Positions 1 through 9,090 are shown, numbered from the stretch's first letter. The stretch: 62,489 nucleotides of DNA from Porticoccaceae bacterium (GCA_024959305.1 JANXGQ010000027.1:1-62489), one strand, 5' to 3'. Translations and numbers: made by a program. The notes: generated from the sequence alone by a model not told the origin.

Positions 1-1
1 T

Positions 2-811
2 CCGCTTGATTCAAGCGCGGGTGCACTTCCAGCGCAGATAGTCTCGGTGATAGGAAGTCCTGTAGCGGTCGTTGGTCAGGTTGTTACTGTGGAAGTTGGC
101 TATGATGTTGAAGATGACGATAGCTCGCTGACTGGTTTGGGCTTGCGCGTACATTACAACAGTTCGCTGTTGAGCTTCGAGCAGTTTGCGGAAGTTCTAT
201 CGACTGACAATATAACCTCAGCCGGTCCTTTCAATGACACGGAAGACTTGGATAATGATCCCTCAACTGATAAGTACCTTATGGCCGCTTGGGCTTCATT
301 GTTCGGCAACTGGCCAGGTGCACTACCAGAGGCTCTGTTAGCCATCGACTTCACTGTAGCTGAGTCTGCAGATGATGTTGAGTCTACAAGCATTGGCTTC
401 TCGTCAGGCAGTAATGCCGCTGGTTATAGCTTCGACGGTGCGAGCTATGATCTGAATATTGTCAATGCCACTTGGGACTTTGATATGAATGGCCAGGTAG
501 ACGCGCTTACTGATGGCCTGTTATTACTGCGCCATACGTTTGGACTTCGCGGCTCGACGTTGACTGACGTCGCGATTGCACCTGATTCGCCTCTGACCGC
601 TGCTGAGGTTGAGCTATCAGTTGAAGCGGCCTATAGCATTGCTGATATTGATGGAGATGGCACTGTTGATGCCTTAACCGATGGCTTGCTGTTACTGCGC
701 TATTTATTCGGTATGAGAGAAGAGTCACTGATCGCAGGAGCTGTTTCACCTCAGGGTACGCGTACATCTGTTGCCGATATCGAAAATCATATCCAAAACT
801 TTATACCCTAA
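2..811 (+). CDS. Secreted protein with cohesin-like module and dockerin-type repeats (5' truncated)
   Basis: The reading frame is open to the left edge of the window, so this is the C-terminal part of a longer protein; a GTG at 47 is only an internal candidate start. The first ~130 residues look like a cohesin/Ig-like beta-sandwich. The last ~110 residues carry two dockerin-like calcium loops, each of the form DxDxNGxxDALTDGLLLLRxxFG (from about nt 478 and nt 646). Such repeats are common at the C-terminus of large secreted or surface proteins of marine gammaproteobacteria. The upstream catalytic or adhesive part is not visible, so the function cannot be given. A hairpin follows the stop codon. 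Confidence 0.7.
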   Translation, partial: PLDSSAGALPAQIVSVIGSPVAVVGQVVTVEVGYDVEDDDSSLTGLGLRVHYNSSLLSFEQFAEVLSTDNITSAGPFNDTEDLDNDPSTDKYLMAAWASLFGNWPGALPEALLAIDFTVAESADDVESTSIGFSSGSNAAGYSFDGASYDLNIVNATWDFDMNGQVDALTDGLLLLRHTFGLRGSTLTDVAIAPDSPLTAAEVELSVEAAYSIADIDGDGTVDALTDGLLLLRYLFGMREESLIAGAVSPQGTRTSVADIENHIQNFIP

Positions 812-838
812 ACGGCAAAGGTACTTTAAAAACGTAGG

Positions 839-861
839 CAATGGGGGCTCTAACCCCATTG
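839..861 (+). terminator. Hairpin downstream of the dockerin-repeat gene
   Basis: Perfect 8-bp inverted repeat (CAATGGGG / CCCCATTG) with a 7-nt loop, 28 nt after the stop codon. There is no following T run, so it may be a transcript-end or mRNA-protecting hairpin rather than a classical intrinsic terminator. Confidence 0.4.
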
Positions 862-943
862 ACCTGCGAGATGGCAATCGACCTAGACTAGCCGCAGGCA
901 GTAGATATACTGATCCTTAAATCTAAGGATAAATGAGGTTTTT

Positions 944-1642
944 TTGAAAGACATTAAGGGTCTTTGTTATATACCGAATTTGCATGACTTGAGAGGGCAT
1001 CCCAGAATAATAGCTGCTTTGAGTGATGCGCTTAGTGGTTGCGGGTACTCTATTGAAGATATAAAAAATATGGATGGGGATAAGCTTGACTCTTTTCGTC
1101 GTAATCTGGGCAGGAATATTGATTTACCTGTAACTCGGGAAAAACATATCATTATAAAAAGCATCCAGAGTTGCCTATCCAGCTTCTCAGAGCAATTATT
1201 AGACCAGTACTTTTCTACAGATTTTATTGTTAGCGATCGAGACTATGAATTTGTGCTTAATATAGGTAGAGCATCAGACAATTTGTTGGAACTCTATCAA
1301 TTTAACAAGGTGGAGACCTGTGCCTTTATGACTGCTTACAACCCCGATGGGAAGCCAGTTTCCGATAAAGAGAACTATCAGTGCCAACAGCGATTAATTG
1401 AAGATTTAGATAAAATAAAAATAATATATTTTAAGGGTGAGGGCAAAGGGCGCAATTCAGAATGGCCCGCTGAGCCCAGTTTATGCATTTTGGGTTTAAC
1501 CTGTGGTGAGGCCATAGGTCTTGCAAGTGAATTCGCGCAGTTGGCCTTGGTTTGGGCTGCAAAAGATGCTGTACCCAGAATTATTGTTATCGGCGGAACT
1601 GCCAGTCAAAATATTCATTTGAAGAGGTGCGCGTCTAGATAG
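944..1642 (+). CDS. DUF3293 domain-containing protein
   Basis: A 232-residue protein of unknown function. The C-terminal half (about residues 105-215) matches my recollection of DUF3293: an AFMTAYNP motif, then SDKEN, a WPAEPSL motif, and GxxSEFAQLALVW near the end. The N-terminal ~100 residues are not recognised. The start is TTG with a GAGG Shine-Dalgarno about 6 nt upstream; no better ATG preserves the N-terminus. There is no signal peptide or membrane segment, so it is probably cytoplasmic. It stands alone, with a hairpin downstream. Confidence 0.65.
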   Translation: MKDIKGLCYIPNLHDLRGHPRIIAALSDALSGCGYSIEDIKNMDGDKLDSFRRNLGRNIDLPVTREKHIIIKSIQSCLSSFSEQLLDQYFSTDFIVSDRDYEFVLNIGRASDNLLELYQFNKVETCAFMTAYNPDGKPVSDKENYQCQQRLIEDLDKIKIIYFKGEGKGRNSEWPAEPSLCILGLTCGEAIGLASEFAQLALVWAAKDAVPRIIVIGGTASQNIHLKRCASR

Positions 1643-1686
1643 CAGGGTGCTTTAGTGGCGGGCGTTTTGGTTGGTCTTCACCACCA

Positions 1687-1714
1687 AAAAGCCGAGACCT
1701 AGGCCCCGGCTTTA
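1687..1714. terminator. Hairpin terminator between DUF3293 gene and convergent small gene
   Basis: AAAGCCG / CGGCTTT arms (1688-1694 and 1707-1713), with A-rich sequence on the left and T-rich on the right. It could end transcripts from either of the two converging genes. Confidence 0.5.
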
Positions 1715-1756
1715 CGATTTTGACTATGTTTTGCCTATAGCAAAACCCAGTCGTGG

Positions 1757-1939
1757 TCAGGACACATAATCGCACCCGCGATAGGTATGTTTGCAGGGCT
1801 TATGTGATTCTTTTGGTAAGTTAGTATATTGAGAACCCCGATACATTTTGGCCAAACTTTTTCTGCTGCTAGTGCCAGTGATCGATTTTCTAGTTTGGAT
1901 TACACCACGGTATACAATACACTTATCTGCGTTGTTCAT
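1757..1939 (-). CDS. Small YRG-repeat protein (DUF4278-like)
   Basis: A 60-residue basic, cysteine-containing protein with three Y-R-G motifs at residues 10, 33 and 53, two of them as YRGxxY. This pattern resembles DUF4278 (YRGVxY ... YRGxxY), a short domain of unknown function. It is supported as a real gene by an AGGAG Shine-Dalgarno 8 nt before the ATG, by its regular repeat, and by lying in a gap between two plus-strand genes. No function can be assigned. It could still be a chance reading frame, but the ribosome-binding site argues against that. Confidence 0.5.
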   Translation of the reverse strand: MNNADKCIVYRGVIQTRKSITGTSSRKSLAKMYRGSQYTNLPKESHKPCKHTYRGCDYVS

Positions 1940-2065
1940 AACACTTCTCCTAGGAGCTTTGGAATAATGCTCCGGTAGAGGAATAAGCGGTCTTTTGACG
2001 CATGATCAATGCGAGGCATTTAACGCATGCCTGTGCTACTTACGAATATAGACGAGGTCGGGTAG

Positions 2066-2626
2066 TTGGTCAATAAATTTGTGCTGGAAAAGCTGTTTAG
2101 TCCCGAAGATCTCAAGCAGTTGATGCAGACCTTTGGTTTTAGGCGCATGACTGCTAATGAGGTTGAGAGCGCATTGCAAAGGGCTTTTTCAGATTATATT
2201 TTGATTTCTCTCTCGGAATTGGGTGGCGAGGGCGAAGACCATCGTCGACTTTATGTGGAATCCCAATTTCATCTGCAAAAGGCCAGGAAATTGTTGGAGG
2301 GATTGCCCCATCCAGCGGGTAAGATGGCTTGTCGAATTTCGGCAATGAACGATACGTTAAATAAATTGATCGAGGGGAGTAGTGATTTTTCAGCAGAGCG
2401 GGCGACCAGATTTGTTGAGAAAAACCTAGTTCGGCAGTTGTGCGATATTTGGATTGCCAATACTGCGACGCCATTTCATGCAGGCAGTGATCGGTCAGGG
2501 CGCAATCCCAGAGATTTTTTACTTTGTTGCTTTGCAGCAGCAGGGGATAAATACCCCCAACTGACTTGGTTTAAGGCTGTGGATAATGCGATTGCCGATC
2601 AGTTGATTAAAAGCATTAAACGCTAA
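2066..2626 (+). CDS. Hypothetical cytoplasmic protein
   Basis: A 186-residue protein that I do not recognise. It is mostly helical in appearance and has no signal peptide, membrane segment or clear catalytic motif. The start is TTG with GAGG about 8 nt upstream; a GTG six codons in is the alternative. The region around residues 75-105 (HLQKARKLLEGLPHP) and a C-terminal basic tail are its only distinctive features. It lies 110 nt before the AraC-type regulator on the same strand, possibly with its own promoter. Confidence 0.5.
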   Translation: MVNKFVLEKLFSPEDLKQLMQTFGFRRMTANEVESALQRAFSDYILISLSELGGEGEDHRRLYVESQFHLQKARKLLEGLPHPAGKMACRISAMNDTLNKLIEGSSDFSAERATRFVEKNLVRQLCDIWIANTATPFHAGSDRSGRNPRDFLLCCFAAAGDKYPQLTWFKAVDNAIADQLIKSIKR

Positions 2627-2735
2627 TCTAAGATCGCGAGCATATACGGCGGATATTAAATCATTAATAAATCGCCCTTTAAGCTTGGGAAAATAGATGC
2701 AACGCATCATAATGGCGCATGATTTGGAGTAAGCT

Positions 2736-3887
2736 ATGGGCGCGGTAATTTTTAACATCCACGATATGGTTTTGGTAATGACAGCCCTGCTGTGCTGTTT
2801 ATTTGCGCTGATGGTTGTGGTGAGCCATAAATTCAAGCGTGCCAGCGCTTACCTTTTGGCAGGATTTTTAATCGCTCATGCGTTGATAGCGATACATGAG
2901 CTAATTCTGTTCGGCGGACAATTTAGATGGATAGTGCTGGATATTTCCCCAAACCTATTCTTTATTGGCAGCTTTGCATACTGCTTAGATGGTCCGTTGC
3001 TGTACCTCTATGTTGTCTCGCTACTTTACAGTGATTTTCGTTTTCGCAAGCAGTATCTGTGGCATCTGCTACCCGTTGTCTTGTACTCTATCTATATGTT
3101 GGCCGCCTACTATTTGCAGAGCGATCCCTTTAAGGGATATGCAATCCGCTGGTTTCGCTTTGATATGATTTGGCAATATCTGCAAATAGATACCCTTGTC
3201 AAAGCCTCTAGGTTTGTCTACCTGATACTTTGCTTATTTTTGATCCGCGAATACAGGGATCGCCTTAAGGAGACGCGGTCTGATATAGAAGCCATTGATC
3301 TGTCATGGCTTAAGCTTCTAGTGGTGGGCTTTTTGACGGTGATATTTGTAGACCTGCTATTATCAGGCACCAAGCTCGTCACCCCCGAGTTGAAAGTACT
3401 GGTATTGATTGGGCTGTCAAGCTACTACGCAGTCTTTATATTGGTTAACCTGCTACTGTTTTTTAGCGCCGTTAATATCTCGTCCCTCGAGCGCATTAAG
3501 CAAAACCCTCAGAGACAAAAAAACGGCAGTCAAGATACTGTGGATCCAGAGTATATAGAACGGATTCGGTGCTTTATGCGCGACAGCAAGCCTTATCTAA
3601 TGACTAATATCACCTTTGATGCGTTGTCGGAGCAGCTCGATATACCGTCTAGGGAGCTATCTGCCACATTGAATGGGCACTTTAAGATGAATTTTTACGA
3701 ATTTATCAATAATTATCGTATTGAAGAGGCCAAGGAATTGTTGACGGCACAGGCTCATCAAGTAAAAACCATTACCGATATATTCACAGAAGTTGGTTTT
3801 AATAGTAAGTCTGTATTCAATACCTGCTTTAAGAAGAGTGTAGGTGTTACCCCCTCGGAATACCGTCGTAGCTATAGCACAGACTAG
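2736..3887 (+). CDS. Membrane-bound AraC-family transcriptional regulator
   Basis: A 383-residue protein with about seven predicted transmembrane segments in the first ~240 residues and an AraC/XylS double helix-turn-helix in the last ~100 (IEEAKELL ... FNSKSVFNTCFKK ... GVTPSEYRRS). This layout belongs to AraC regulators that use an integral membrane sensor instead of a soluble arm. The start ATG has GGAG 7-8 nt upstream. The ligand is unknown. The next gene on the same strand is a broken TctC receptor, so its former target may have been a solute-uptake system. Confidence 0.85.
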   Translation: MGAVIFNIHDMVLVMTALLCCLFALMVVVSHKFKRASAYLLAGFLIAHALIAIHELILFGGQFRWIVLDISPNLFFIGSFAYCLDGPLLYLYVVSLLYSDFRFRKQYLWHLLPVVLYSIYMLAAYYLQSDPFKGYAIRWFRFDMIWQYLQIDTLVKASRFVYLILCLFLIREYRDRLKETRSDIEAIDLSWLKLLVVGFLTVIFVDLLLSGTKLVTPELKVLVLIGLSSYYAVFILVNLLLFFSAVNISSLERIKQNPQRQKNGSQDTVDPEYIERIRCFMRDSKPYLMTNITFDALSEQLDIPSRELSATLNGHFKMNFYEFINNYRIEEAKELLTAQAHQVKTITDIFTEVGFNSKSVFNTCFKKSVGVTPSEYRRSYSTD

Positions 3888-4034
3888 GCGGCTGGCGGCT
3901 CGGTATTTATTCTGATCCCCGCTCGACTCATCTTGGATGAGAGTAAAATATTCAGCCTATATCTATTTGGAAAGGGTTTTGTAAGGTTATATTGATAGTA
4001 TTGATGTTGATTTCAATAGTGAATTGACAGATAC

Positions 4035-4289
4035 ATGAAGTTAATAAAGATCCTTAGCACCAAATCTCTGTATATCGCCATAATACTGGTGCTCGTCTCC
4101 CCGTTGGGATATGCAAAAGAGCGCCTGCACCTGTTGATCTCGGGCGGTGCTGGGGGCGGCTGGGACACCACGGCCCCCGGCATTGGCGCGGCGTTGTCGC
4201 GTTCGGGTCTGGTCGATGCCGTGTCTTTTGAGAATATGTCGGGAGGGGGCTGGAGCTATAAAACCATTGCATTAGAGATAAGGCGATGA
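4035..4289 (+). pseudogene. Truncated TctC/Bug-family periplasmic solute receptor
   Basis: An 84-residue frame starting with a signal peptide (cleavage near GYA-KE), then the start of a tripartite tricarboxylate transporter receptor: LISGGAGGGWD, GIGAALSRSG and FENMSGGG. Intact family members are about 320-330 residues; here the frame stops right after the glycine-rich motif, and no later TctC sequence was found before the oxidase operon. No TctA or TctB genes are present. It therefore looks like a remnant left by deletion rather than a working receptor. Confidence 0.65.
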
Positions 4290-4499
4290 TCGCAGTAGGG
4301 AAAAACAGCTAGAAACCATTATTTTATGTGCTAGTATGAGCCCGAAGCGGTCTTGAATTGGTGTATTGAATTATATTGAGAATGGTCGCCTTTAAAGCCC
4401 TCTGGGTTCTCTACTGGGGGAATTGTGTGAGACCATCCTCGTAAACCTGCGATATAAGCGGATAGCTCGTATCGTCAGAATAACAGAGGGCTTACCAGT

Positions 4500-5615
4500 A
4501 TGGCTTTTGCTATCATTTTGGTCGCAATTGTTGTTGCTTCTGTGTTGTTTCATTTCCTCAGTCCCTGGCAGGCGACGCCGCTGGCGTCTAACTGGGGCTC
4601 TATAGATACCACGATCACCATCACCTTCGTGATAACTGCTATTTTCTTTGTGCTTATTGTTCTATTTGTCGCTTACTGCGTGTACAAATTTCGCGCCCGT
4701 CCTGGCGGCCGATCCAAATATGAGCCCGAAAATAAGAAGCTCGAATGGTGGCTAATTGGCATTACAACAGTGGGTATCTGTGGTCTGTTGGCGCCGGGGT
4801 TGGTTGTCTACAATGATTTTGTCAATGTGCCAGCGGAGGCCGATGAGTTTGAGGCGGTCGGCGAGCAGTGGCGATGGAGTTATCGCCTGCCCGGCGCGGA
4901 TAAGCAGTTTGGCAAGAGCAGCGTCGCCAATATGAATGTGGATAATCCATTGGGCTTGGATCCGCGCGATCCAGCCGGACAGGACGATGTGATGGTGTCT
5001 GGCCATCAACTGCATCTGTTACTGGATCAGCCGGTTAAGGCGCTGTTGCGATCCAAAGATGTTTTGCACGATTTTTATGTGCCTGAATTTCGCGCCAAGA
5101 TGGATTTAATTCCCAGTCAGATTACCTATTTTTGGTTTACCCCAACGGTGCTGGGAACCTTTGATATTTTATGTGCCGAGTACTGCGGAATCGGTCATTA
5201 CAATATGCGCGGACAGGTGGTTGTAGAGGATAGAGAGAGCTATCAGCAGTGGCTGTCGGAGCAGCCGACCTTTGCGCAAACTCTGACTGGCGGAACTGTG
5301 GGCGGCCTGATAGCTCAGGGCGAGAAATTGGCCGCTAGTAGAGGCTGTTTGGCCTGTCACAGTATCGACGGCAGTTCCAGTCTGGGGCCGGGTTGGCTGG
5401 ATCTGTTTGGCCGCGAGGAAAGTCTGCACGATGGCACCCAGGCAATTGCTGATGCCGATTATCTTAAAGAATCTATTACCGATCCTGCAGCCAAGATTGT
5501 GGCCGGATATCCGGCAGTGATGGCGGCCTATCCGTTTAGTCCCGAGCAACTTGACAGCCTAGTTGCCTATATTCAATCGCTGTCCTCTGGTGACGCACCC
5601 ACAGTTAAGGAGTGA
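4500..5615 (+). CDS. coxB: Cytochrome c oxidase subunit II with fused cytochrome c domain (caa3 type, CoxM-like)
   Basis: This subunit takes electrons from cytochrome c and passes them through CuA to subunit I. The 371-residue protein has two N-terminal membrane segments (about residues 3-20 and 37-62, with more hydrophobic sequence near 83-104), then a periplasmic cupredoxin domain. The CuA ligands are all present: H190, C225, E227, C229, H233 and M236. After residue ~270 comes a class I cytochrome c domain with the haem motif C283-LACH-287. The start ATG has AGAGGG 9 nt upstream. It is the first gene of a five-gene operon, and the subunit I ribosome-binding site follows at once. Confidence 0.95.
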   Translation: MAFAIILVAIVVASVLFHFLSPWQATPLASNWGSIDTTITITFVITAIFFVLIVLFVAYCVYKFRARPGGRSKYEPENKKLEWWLIGITTVGICGLLAPGLVVYNDFVNVPAEADEFEAVGEQWRWSYRLPGADKQFGKSSVANMNVDNPLGLDPRDPAGQDDVMVSGHQLHLLLDQPVKALLRSKDVLHDFYVPEFRAKMDLIPSQITYFWFTPTVLGTFDILCAEYCGIGHYNMRGQVVVEDRESYQQWLSEQPTFAQTLTGGTVGGLIAQGEKLAASRGCLACHSIDGSSSLGPGWLDLFGREESLHDGTQAIADADYLKESITDPAAKIVAGYPAVMAAYPFSPEQLDSLVAYIQSLSSGDAPTVKE

Positions 5616-5618
5616 TAT

Positions 5619-7367
5619 ATGGCTTATGCAGAAGACGCAGAACATGATGACTTGCACCAACCGCGCAGTTTTTATGCCAAGTACATCTGGAGCCAAGACC
5701 ATAAGGTTATCGCTATTCAGTACTCGCTGACGGCGATTGCGATGGGATTAGTTGCGCTGGTGCTGTCGGCTATGATGCGTATGCAGATCGGCTTTCCCGG
5801 CAGCATAGATATGGATTCAACGGCCTATTATCAGGCCATGACTATGCACGGCATGATTATGGTTATCTATTTGCTGACCGCTCTGTTTCTCGGGGGTTTT
5901 GGAAATTATCTTATTCCGCTGATGGTGGGTGCTCGGGATATGGTATTTCCCTTTGTGAATATGCTGAGTTATTGGTTTTATTTGCTTTCGGTGATTGTGT
6001 TGCTGTGCAGTTTTTTTGTGCCCGGTGGCCCAACGGGTGCCGGCTGGACGCTCTATCCACCTCAGGCAATTACCAGCGGTACCCCGGGGACGGAATGGGG
6101 CATTATTCTGATGCTGGTGTCGCTAATTATATTTATTATTGCCGCGACTATGGGCGGCTTGAACTATGTCACAACTGTCCTGCAGGCGCGCACTCACGGC
6201 ATGACGCTGTTTCGTATGCCCCTGACGGTCTGGGGTATTTTTGTTGCGACCATTCTCGCTCTTCTGGCATTTCCGGCATTGTTTGTCAGCGGTATTATGA
6301 TGCTGTTGGATAAAACCATCGGCACCAGTTTCTTTATGCCGGATATGTTTTCATTTGGCTCACAGTTGGAATATCAGGGCGGTAGCCCGATCCTGTTTCA
6401 ACATCTGTTTTGGTTTTTTGGCCACCCCGAGGTTTATATTGTCGCACTGCCGGCCTTTGGCCTAGTCTCCGATTTGATCAGCGTGCATGCACGCAAGTGT
6501 ATCTTCGGTTACCGGATGATGGTCTGGGCAATCGTTGCCATTGGGGTGCTGAGCTTCGTGGTCTGGGCGCACCATATGTATGTGAGTGGTATGAATCCCT
6601 ACTTTGGGTTTTTCTTTGCCGTTACAACATTGGTTATAGCGGTTCCCACCGCACTTAAAGTCTACAATTGGACGCTGACCCTGTGGCACGGCAATATTCA
6701 CCTCTCAGTGCCTATGTTATTTGCGCTGGCATTTATTGTTACATTTCTGGTCGGTGGGCTGACGGGGCTATTTCTTGGCAATGTGGTGGTTGATATACCA
6801 TTGTCTGATACTTATTTTGTGGTTGCTCACTTCCATATGGTGATGGGGGTGGCGCCTATTCTGGTGGTATTTGGCGCCATATACCATTGGTACCCCAAAA
6901 TTACCGGGCGGATGCTTAACGATAGCATCGGCAAGTTGCATTTTTGGATTACTTTTCTCGGCACCTATCTTATTTACTTCCCGATGCACTATATAGGCCT
7001 GCAGGGTATGCCACGGCGCTATTATTTGTTTGAGGACTATCAGTTTATTCCCGATTCAGCCCATAGCCTAAATGCCTTTATTACGGTGGTGGCAATACTG
7101 GTTGGCATTGCGCAGCTGCTGTTCTTGTTTAATCTTTTTTACAGCGCCTTTAGAGGCAAGCCATCTGGAGGAAATCCTTGGCGGGCTGCCTCCCTTGAGT
7201 GGCTGACTCCAGACACCCCGCCCAAGCATGGTAACTGGGGGCCATCATTGCCGGTAGTGCACCGCTGGGCATACGATTATGGCGTACCTGGACAAGCCGA
7301 GGATTTTGTCCCGCAGACAGCTTCTGCGGAGTTGGCGCCTGTGCATGAAGGGGATAAAAACCAATAG
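5619..7367 (+). CDS. coxA: Cytochrome c oxidase subunit I (CoxN-like)
   Basis: Catalytic subunit of the haem-copper oxidase, which reduces oxygen to water and pumps protons. The 582-residue protein has about 12 membrane helices. The CuB/active-site segment FGHPEVYI carries the D-channel glutamate, followed by VWAHHMY, the K-channel segment PTALKVYNW, and the haem histidines in VAHFHMVMG. These are type A features. An AAGGAG sits 7 nt before the ATG, directly after subunit II. The order II-I-III-III-IV matches coxMNOP operons such as that of Bradyrhizobium. Confidence 0.96.
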   Translation: MAYAEDAEHDDLHQPRSFYAKYIWSQDHKVIAIQYSLTAIAMGLVALVLSAMMRMQIGFPGSIDMDSTAYYQAMTMHGMIMVIYLLTALFLGGFGNYLIPLMVGARDMVFPFVNMLSYWFYLLSVIVLLCSFFVPGGPTGAGWTLYPPQAITSGTPGTEWGIILMLVSLIIFIIAATMGGLNYVTTVLQARTHGMTLFRMPLTVWGIFVATILALLAFPALFVSGIMMLLDKTIGTSFFMPDMFSFGSQLEYQGGSPILFQHLFWFFGHPEVYIVALPAFGLVSDLISVHARKCIFGYRMMVWAIVAIGVLSFVVWAHHMYVSGMNPYFGFFFAVTTLVIAVPTALKVYNWTLTLWHGNIHLSVPMLFALAFIVTFLVGGLTGLFLGNVVVDIPLSDTYFVVAHFHMVMGVAPILVVFGAIYHWYPKITGRMLNDSIGKLHFWITFLGTYLIYFPMHYIGLQGMPRRYYLFEDYQFIPDSAHSLNAFITVVAILVGIAQLLFLFNLFYSAFRGKPSGGNPWRAASLEWLTPDTPPKHGNWGPSLPVVHRWAYDYGVPGQAEDFVPQTASAELAPVHEGDKNQ

Positions 7368-7398
7368 ACTGAAGTGATAAAAAATAGCGGAGGGTTGT

Positions 7399-8067
7399 AT
7401 GTACACAAATAGCAATACCCTTTATCTGAGTCGCGATAAGGATTTTTTGCGGCGTATCAAAACTGCCAAAACCGGCCTGCATTTTTTGATGGCGGCCATT
7501 AGCTCCATGTTCCTGCTGTTTTTAATTGCCTATATTTTGCGCTCGCAAGTTTCTGATTGGGAGGCCTTATCTCAGCCTTGGCAACCCCTATCCGATACCG
7601 GACAACTGTGGTTTAACAGCGCCCTTTTGGCGGTTGCCAGTATTGCATTGGAATATGCGCGGAGAAGTATTAAAGACCTTGATAATAGCAAGCTAACCCG
7701 AGACTGTATGTTACTTGCCTGTGCGGCAACTGTGGCTTTTTTAATCGGGCAGTTATTGGTTTGGAAAAAGTTGGCAGCCATGGGATTTATGGCTTCAAGC
7801 AATGCGGCCAATGCATTTTTTTACTTGCTGACCGGCTTGCATGGGCTACATTTAATGGGTGGATTGGTGGTTTTGACGGTCGCCACCTACAGATGCAAAA
7901 GGTTAGCTTTTGAGTTGCAGGAGCCGTTGCGCTTGCGCACAAAATCATCCATAGAACTGTGCGCCACTTACTGGCATTTCTTATTATTGTTGTGGTTGGG
8001 CTTATTTGCACTGCTTACCGGCTCTCCGGAAAGCTATGCAGCCATAGCAAAACTCTGCGGATTTTAA
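7399..8067 (+). CDS. Cytochrome c oxidase subunit III-like protein (CoxO-like)
   Basis: A 222-residue membrane protein with about five helices from residue ~27 on. The segment TGLHGLHLMGG and the late YWHFLLLLWLGLF match subunit III of haem-copper oxidases. It is the first of two successive III-like genes, as in coxMNOP operons, where both coxO and coxP resemble subunit III. It is more divergent than the next gene. The ATG is preceded by GCGGAGGG. It follows subunit I by 31 nt. Confidence 0.85.
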   Translation: MYTNSNTLYLSRDKDFLRRIKTAKTGLHFLMAAISSMFLLFLIAYILRSQVSDWEALSQPWQPLSDTGQLWFNSALLAVASIALEYARRSIKDLDNSKLTRDCMLLACAATVAFLIGQLLVWKKLAAMGFMASSNAANAFFYLLTGLHGLHLMGGLVVLTVATYRCKRLAFELQEPLRLRTKSSIELCATYWHFLLLLWLGLFALLTGSPESYAAIAKLCGF

Positions 8068-8076
8068 GGAAAGACT

Positions 8077-8754
8077 ATGAACTCACAGACTACATCGCCA
8101 GCGCAAAGCCCTCTGCGTGGATTGGCCAAAGACTGGTCTTCTGACAAAGACGCCTTTAAAAATGTCTCTTGGGGAAAAACCATGATGTGGATTTTCCTGC
8201 TCAGTGACACCTTTATTTTCAGCTGCTTTCTGGTTGGCTATATGTCGGTGCGCATGACCAGCACGGTGGATTGGCCAATTCCCAGCGAGGTGTTTGCTCT
8301 AACCATAGGCGGCCACCATATTCCTCTAGTTTTGATTGCCATTATGACGTTTATACTGATTACCAGCAGTGGCACCATGGCCATGGCAGTAAACTACGGA
8401 TATAGGCGACAGCGCAAGAAAGCGGCTATTTTAATGCTGGTTACGGCGTTTTTTGGGGTCTGTTTTGTCGGCATGCAGGCATTCGAATGGACCAAGCTTA
8501 TTGTTGAAGAGGGCGTGCGTCCCTGGGGTAATCCAATGGGTGCCGCGCAATTTGGCGCAGCCTTTTTTATGATCACCGGCTTTCACGGTTTTCATGTTTC
8601 GATCGGTGTGATCTATCTGTTAATTGTCGCCTTAAAAGTATTGCGGGGTGACTATGAGGAAAGGGGTTACGAAATTGTCGAGATTACCGGACTGTACTGG
8701 CACTTTGTCGATCTGGTATGGGTTTTTATATTTGCATTCTTTTATCTGTGGTAG
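8077..8754 (+). CDS. Cytochrome c oxidase subunit III (CoxP-like)
   Basis: A 225-residue membrane protein with the classical subunit III signature: MMWIFLLSD near residue 34, GFHGFHVSIG near 168, and YWHFVDLVWVFIF near the C-terminus. Subunit III stabilises the oxidase and protects it from turnover inactivation. It starts 9 nt after the previous III-like gene, with AAGGA upstream. Having both III-like genes in series is typical of the coxMNOP arrangement. Confidence 0.92.
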   Translation: MNSQTTSPAQSPLRGLAKDWSSDKDAFKNVSWGKTMMWIFLLSDTFIFSCFLVGYMSVRMTSTVDWPIPSEVFALTIGGHHIPLVLIAIMTFILITSSGTMAMAVNYGYRRQRKKAAILMLVTAFFGVCFVGMQAFEWTKLIVEEGVRPWGNPMGAAQFGAAFFMITGFHGFHVSIGVIYLLIVALKVLRGDYEERGYEIVEITGLYWHFVDLVWVFIFAFFYLW

Positions 8755-8766
8755 CGGAGGCTGACA

Positions 8767-9090
8767 ATGGAACATCAAGCTAATACTGAGGGCCAACAAC
8801 ATCCCATAGGCATTTATTTTAAAATATGGGGGCTTTTATTTGTACTCAGCGCCTGCTCTTATCTAGTGGACTACCTAGAGTTTCAGGGGGCTGTTCGATG
8901 GACGTTGATTCTGGTTTTTATGTTTCTTAAGGCGGGACTTATCGTCGCTGTTTTTATGCATATGATCTGGGAGCGCATTGCGCTTTTAACCGCAATACTG
9001 ATGCCGCCGCTATGCATTTTGGTGCTTATCACTCTAATGGCCAGCGAGGCGAGTTACACTAATCTCAATCGGTTGATGTTTTTCCAATAG
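8767..9090 (+). CDS. Cytochrome c oxidase subunit IV family protein
   Basis: A 107-residue protein with three membrane helices, resembling the prokaryotic subunit IV of caa3/bo3 oxidases (CyoD/CtaF type), including FMFLKAGLIVAVFMHM in the middle helix. It probably assists assembly or stability of the copper site. It follows subunit III by 12 nt with a GGAGG ribosome-binding site and ends the operon. Its stop codon overlaps the left end of an intergenic repeat. No cox11, cox17-like or haem-synthesis genes follow, so assembly factors must be encoded elsewhere. Confidence 0.85.
   Translation: MEHQANTEGQQHPIGIYFKIWGLLFVLSACSYLVDYLEFQGAVRWTLILVFMFLKAGLIVAVFMHMIWERIALLTAILMPPLCILVLITLMASEASYTNLNRLMFFQ

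Noticed and set aside
4423..4605. Short plus-strand frame overlapping the start of the subunit II gene
   Set aside because: It overlaps a convincing oxidase gene in another frame and has no recognisable sequence; the real gene begins at 4500 with its own ribosome-binding site.
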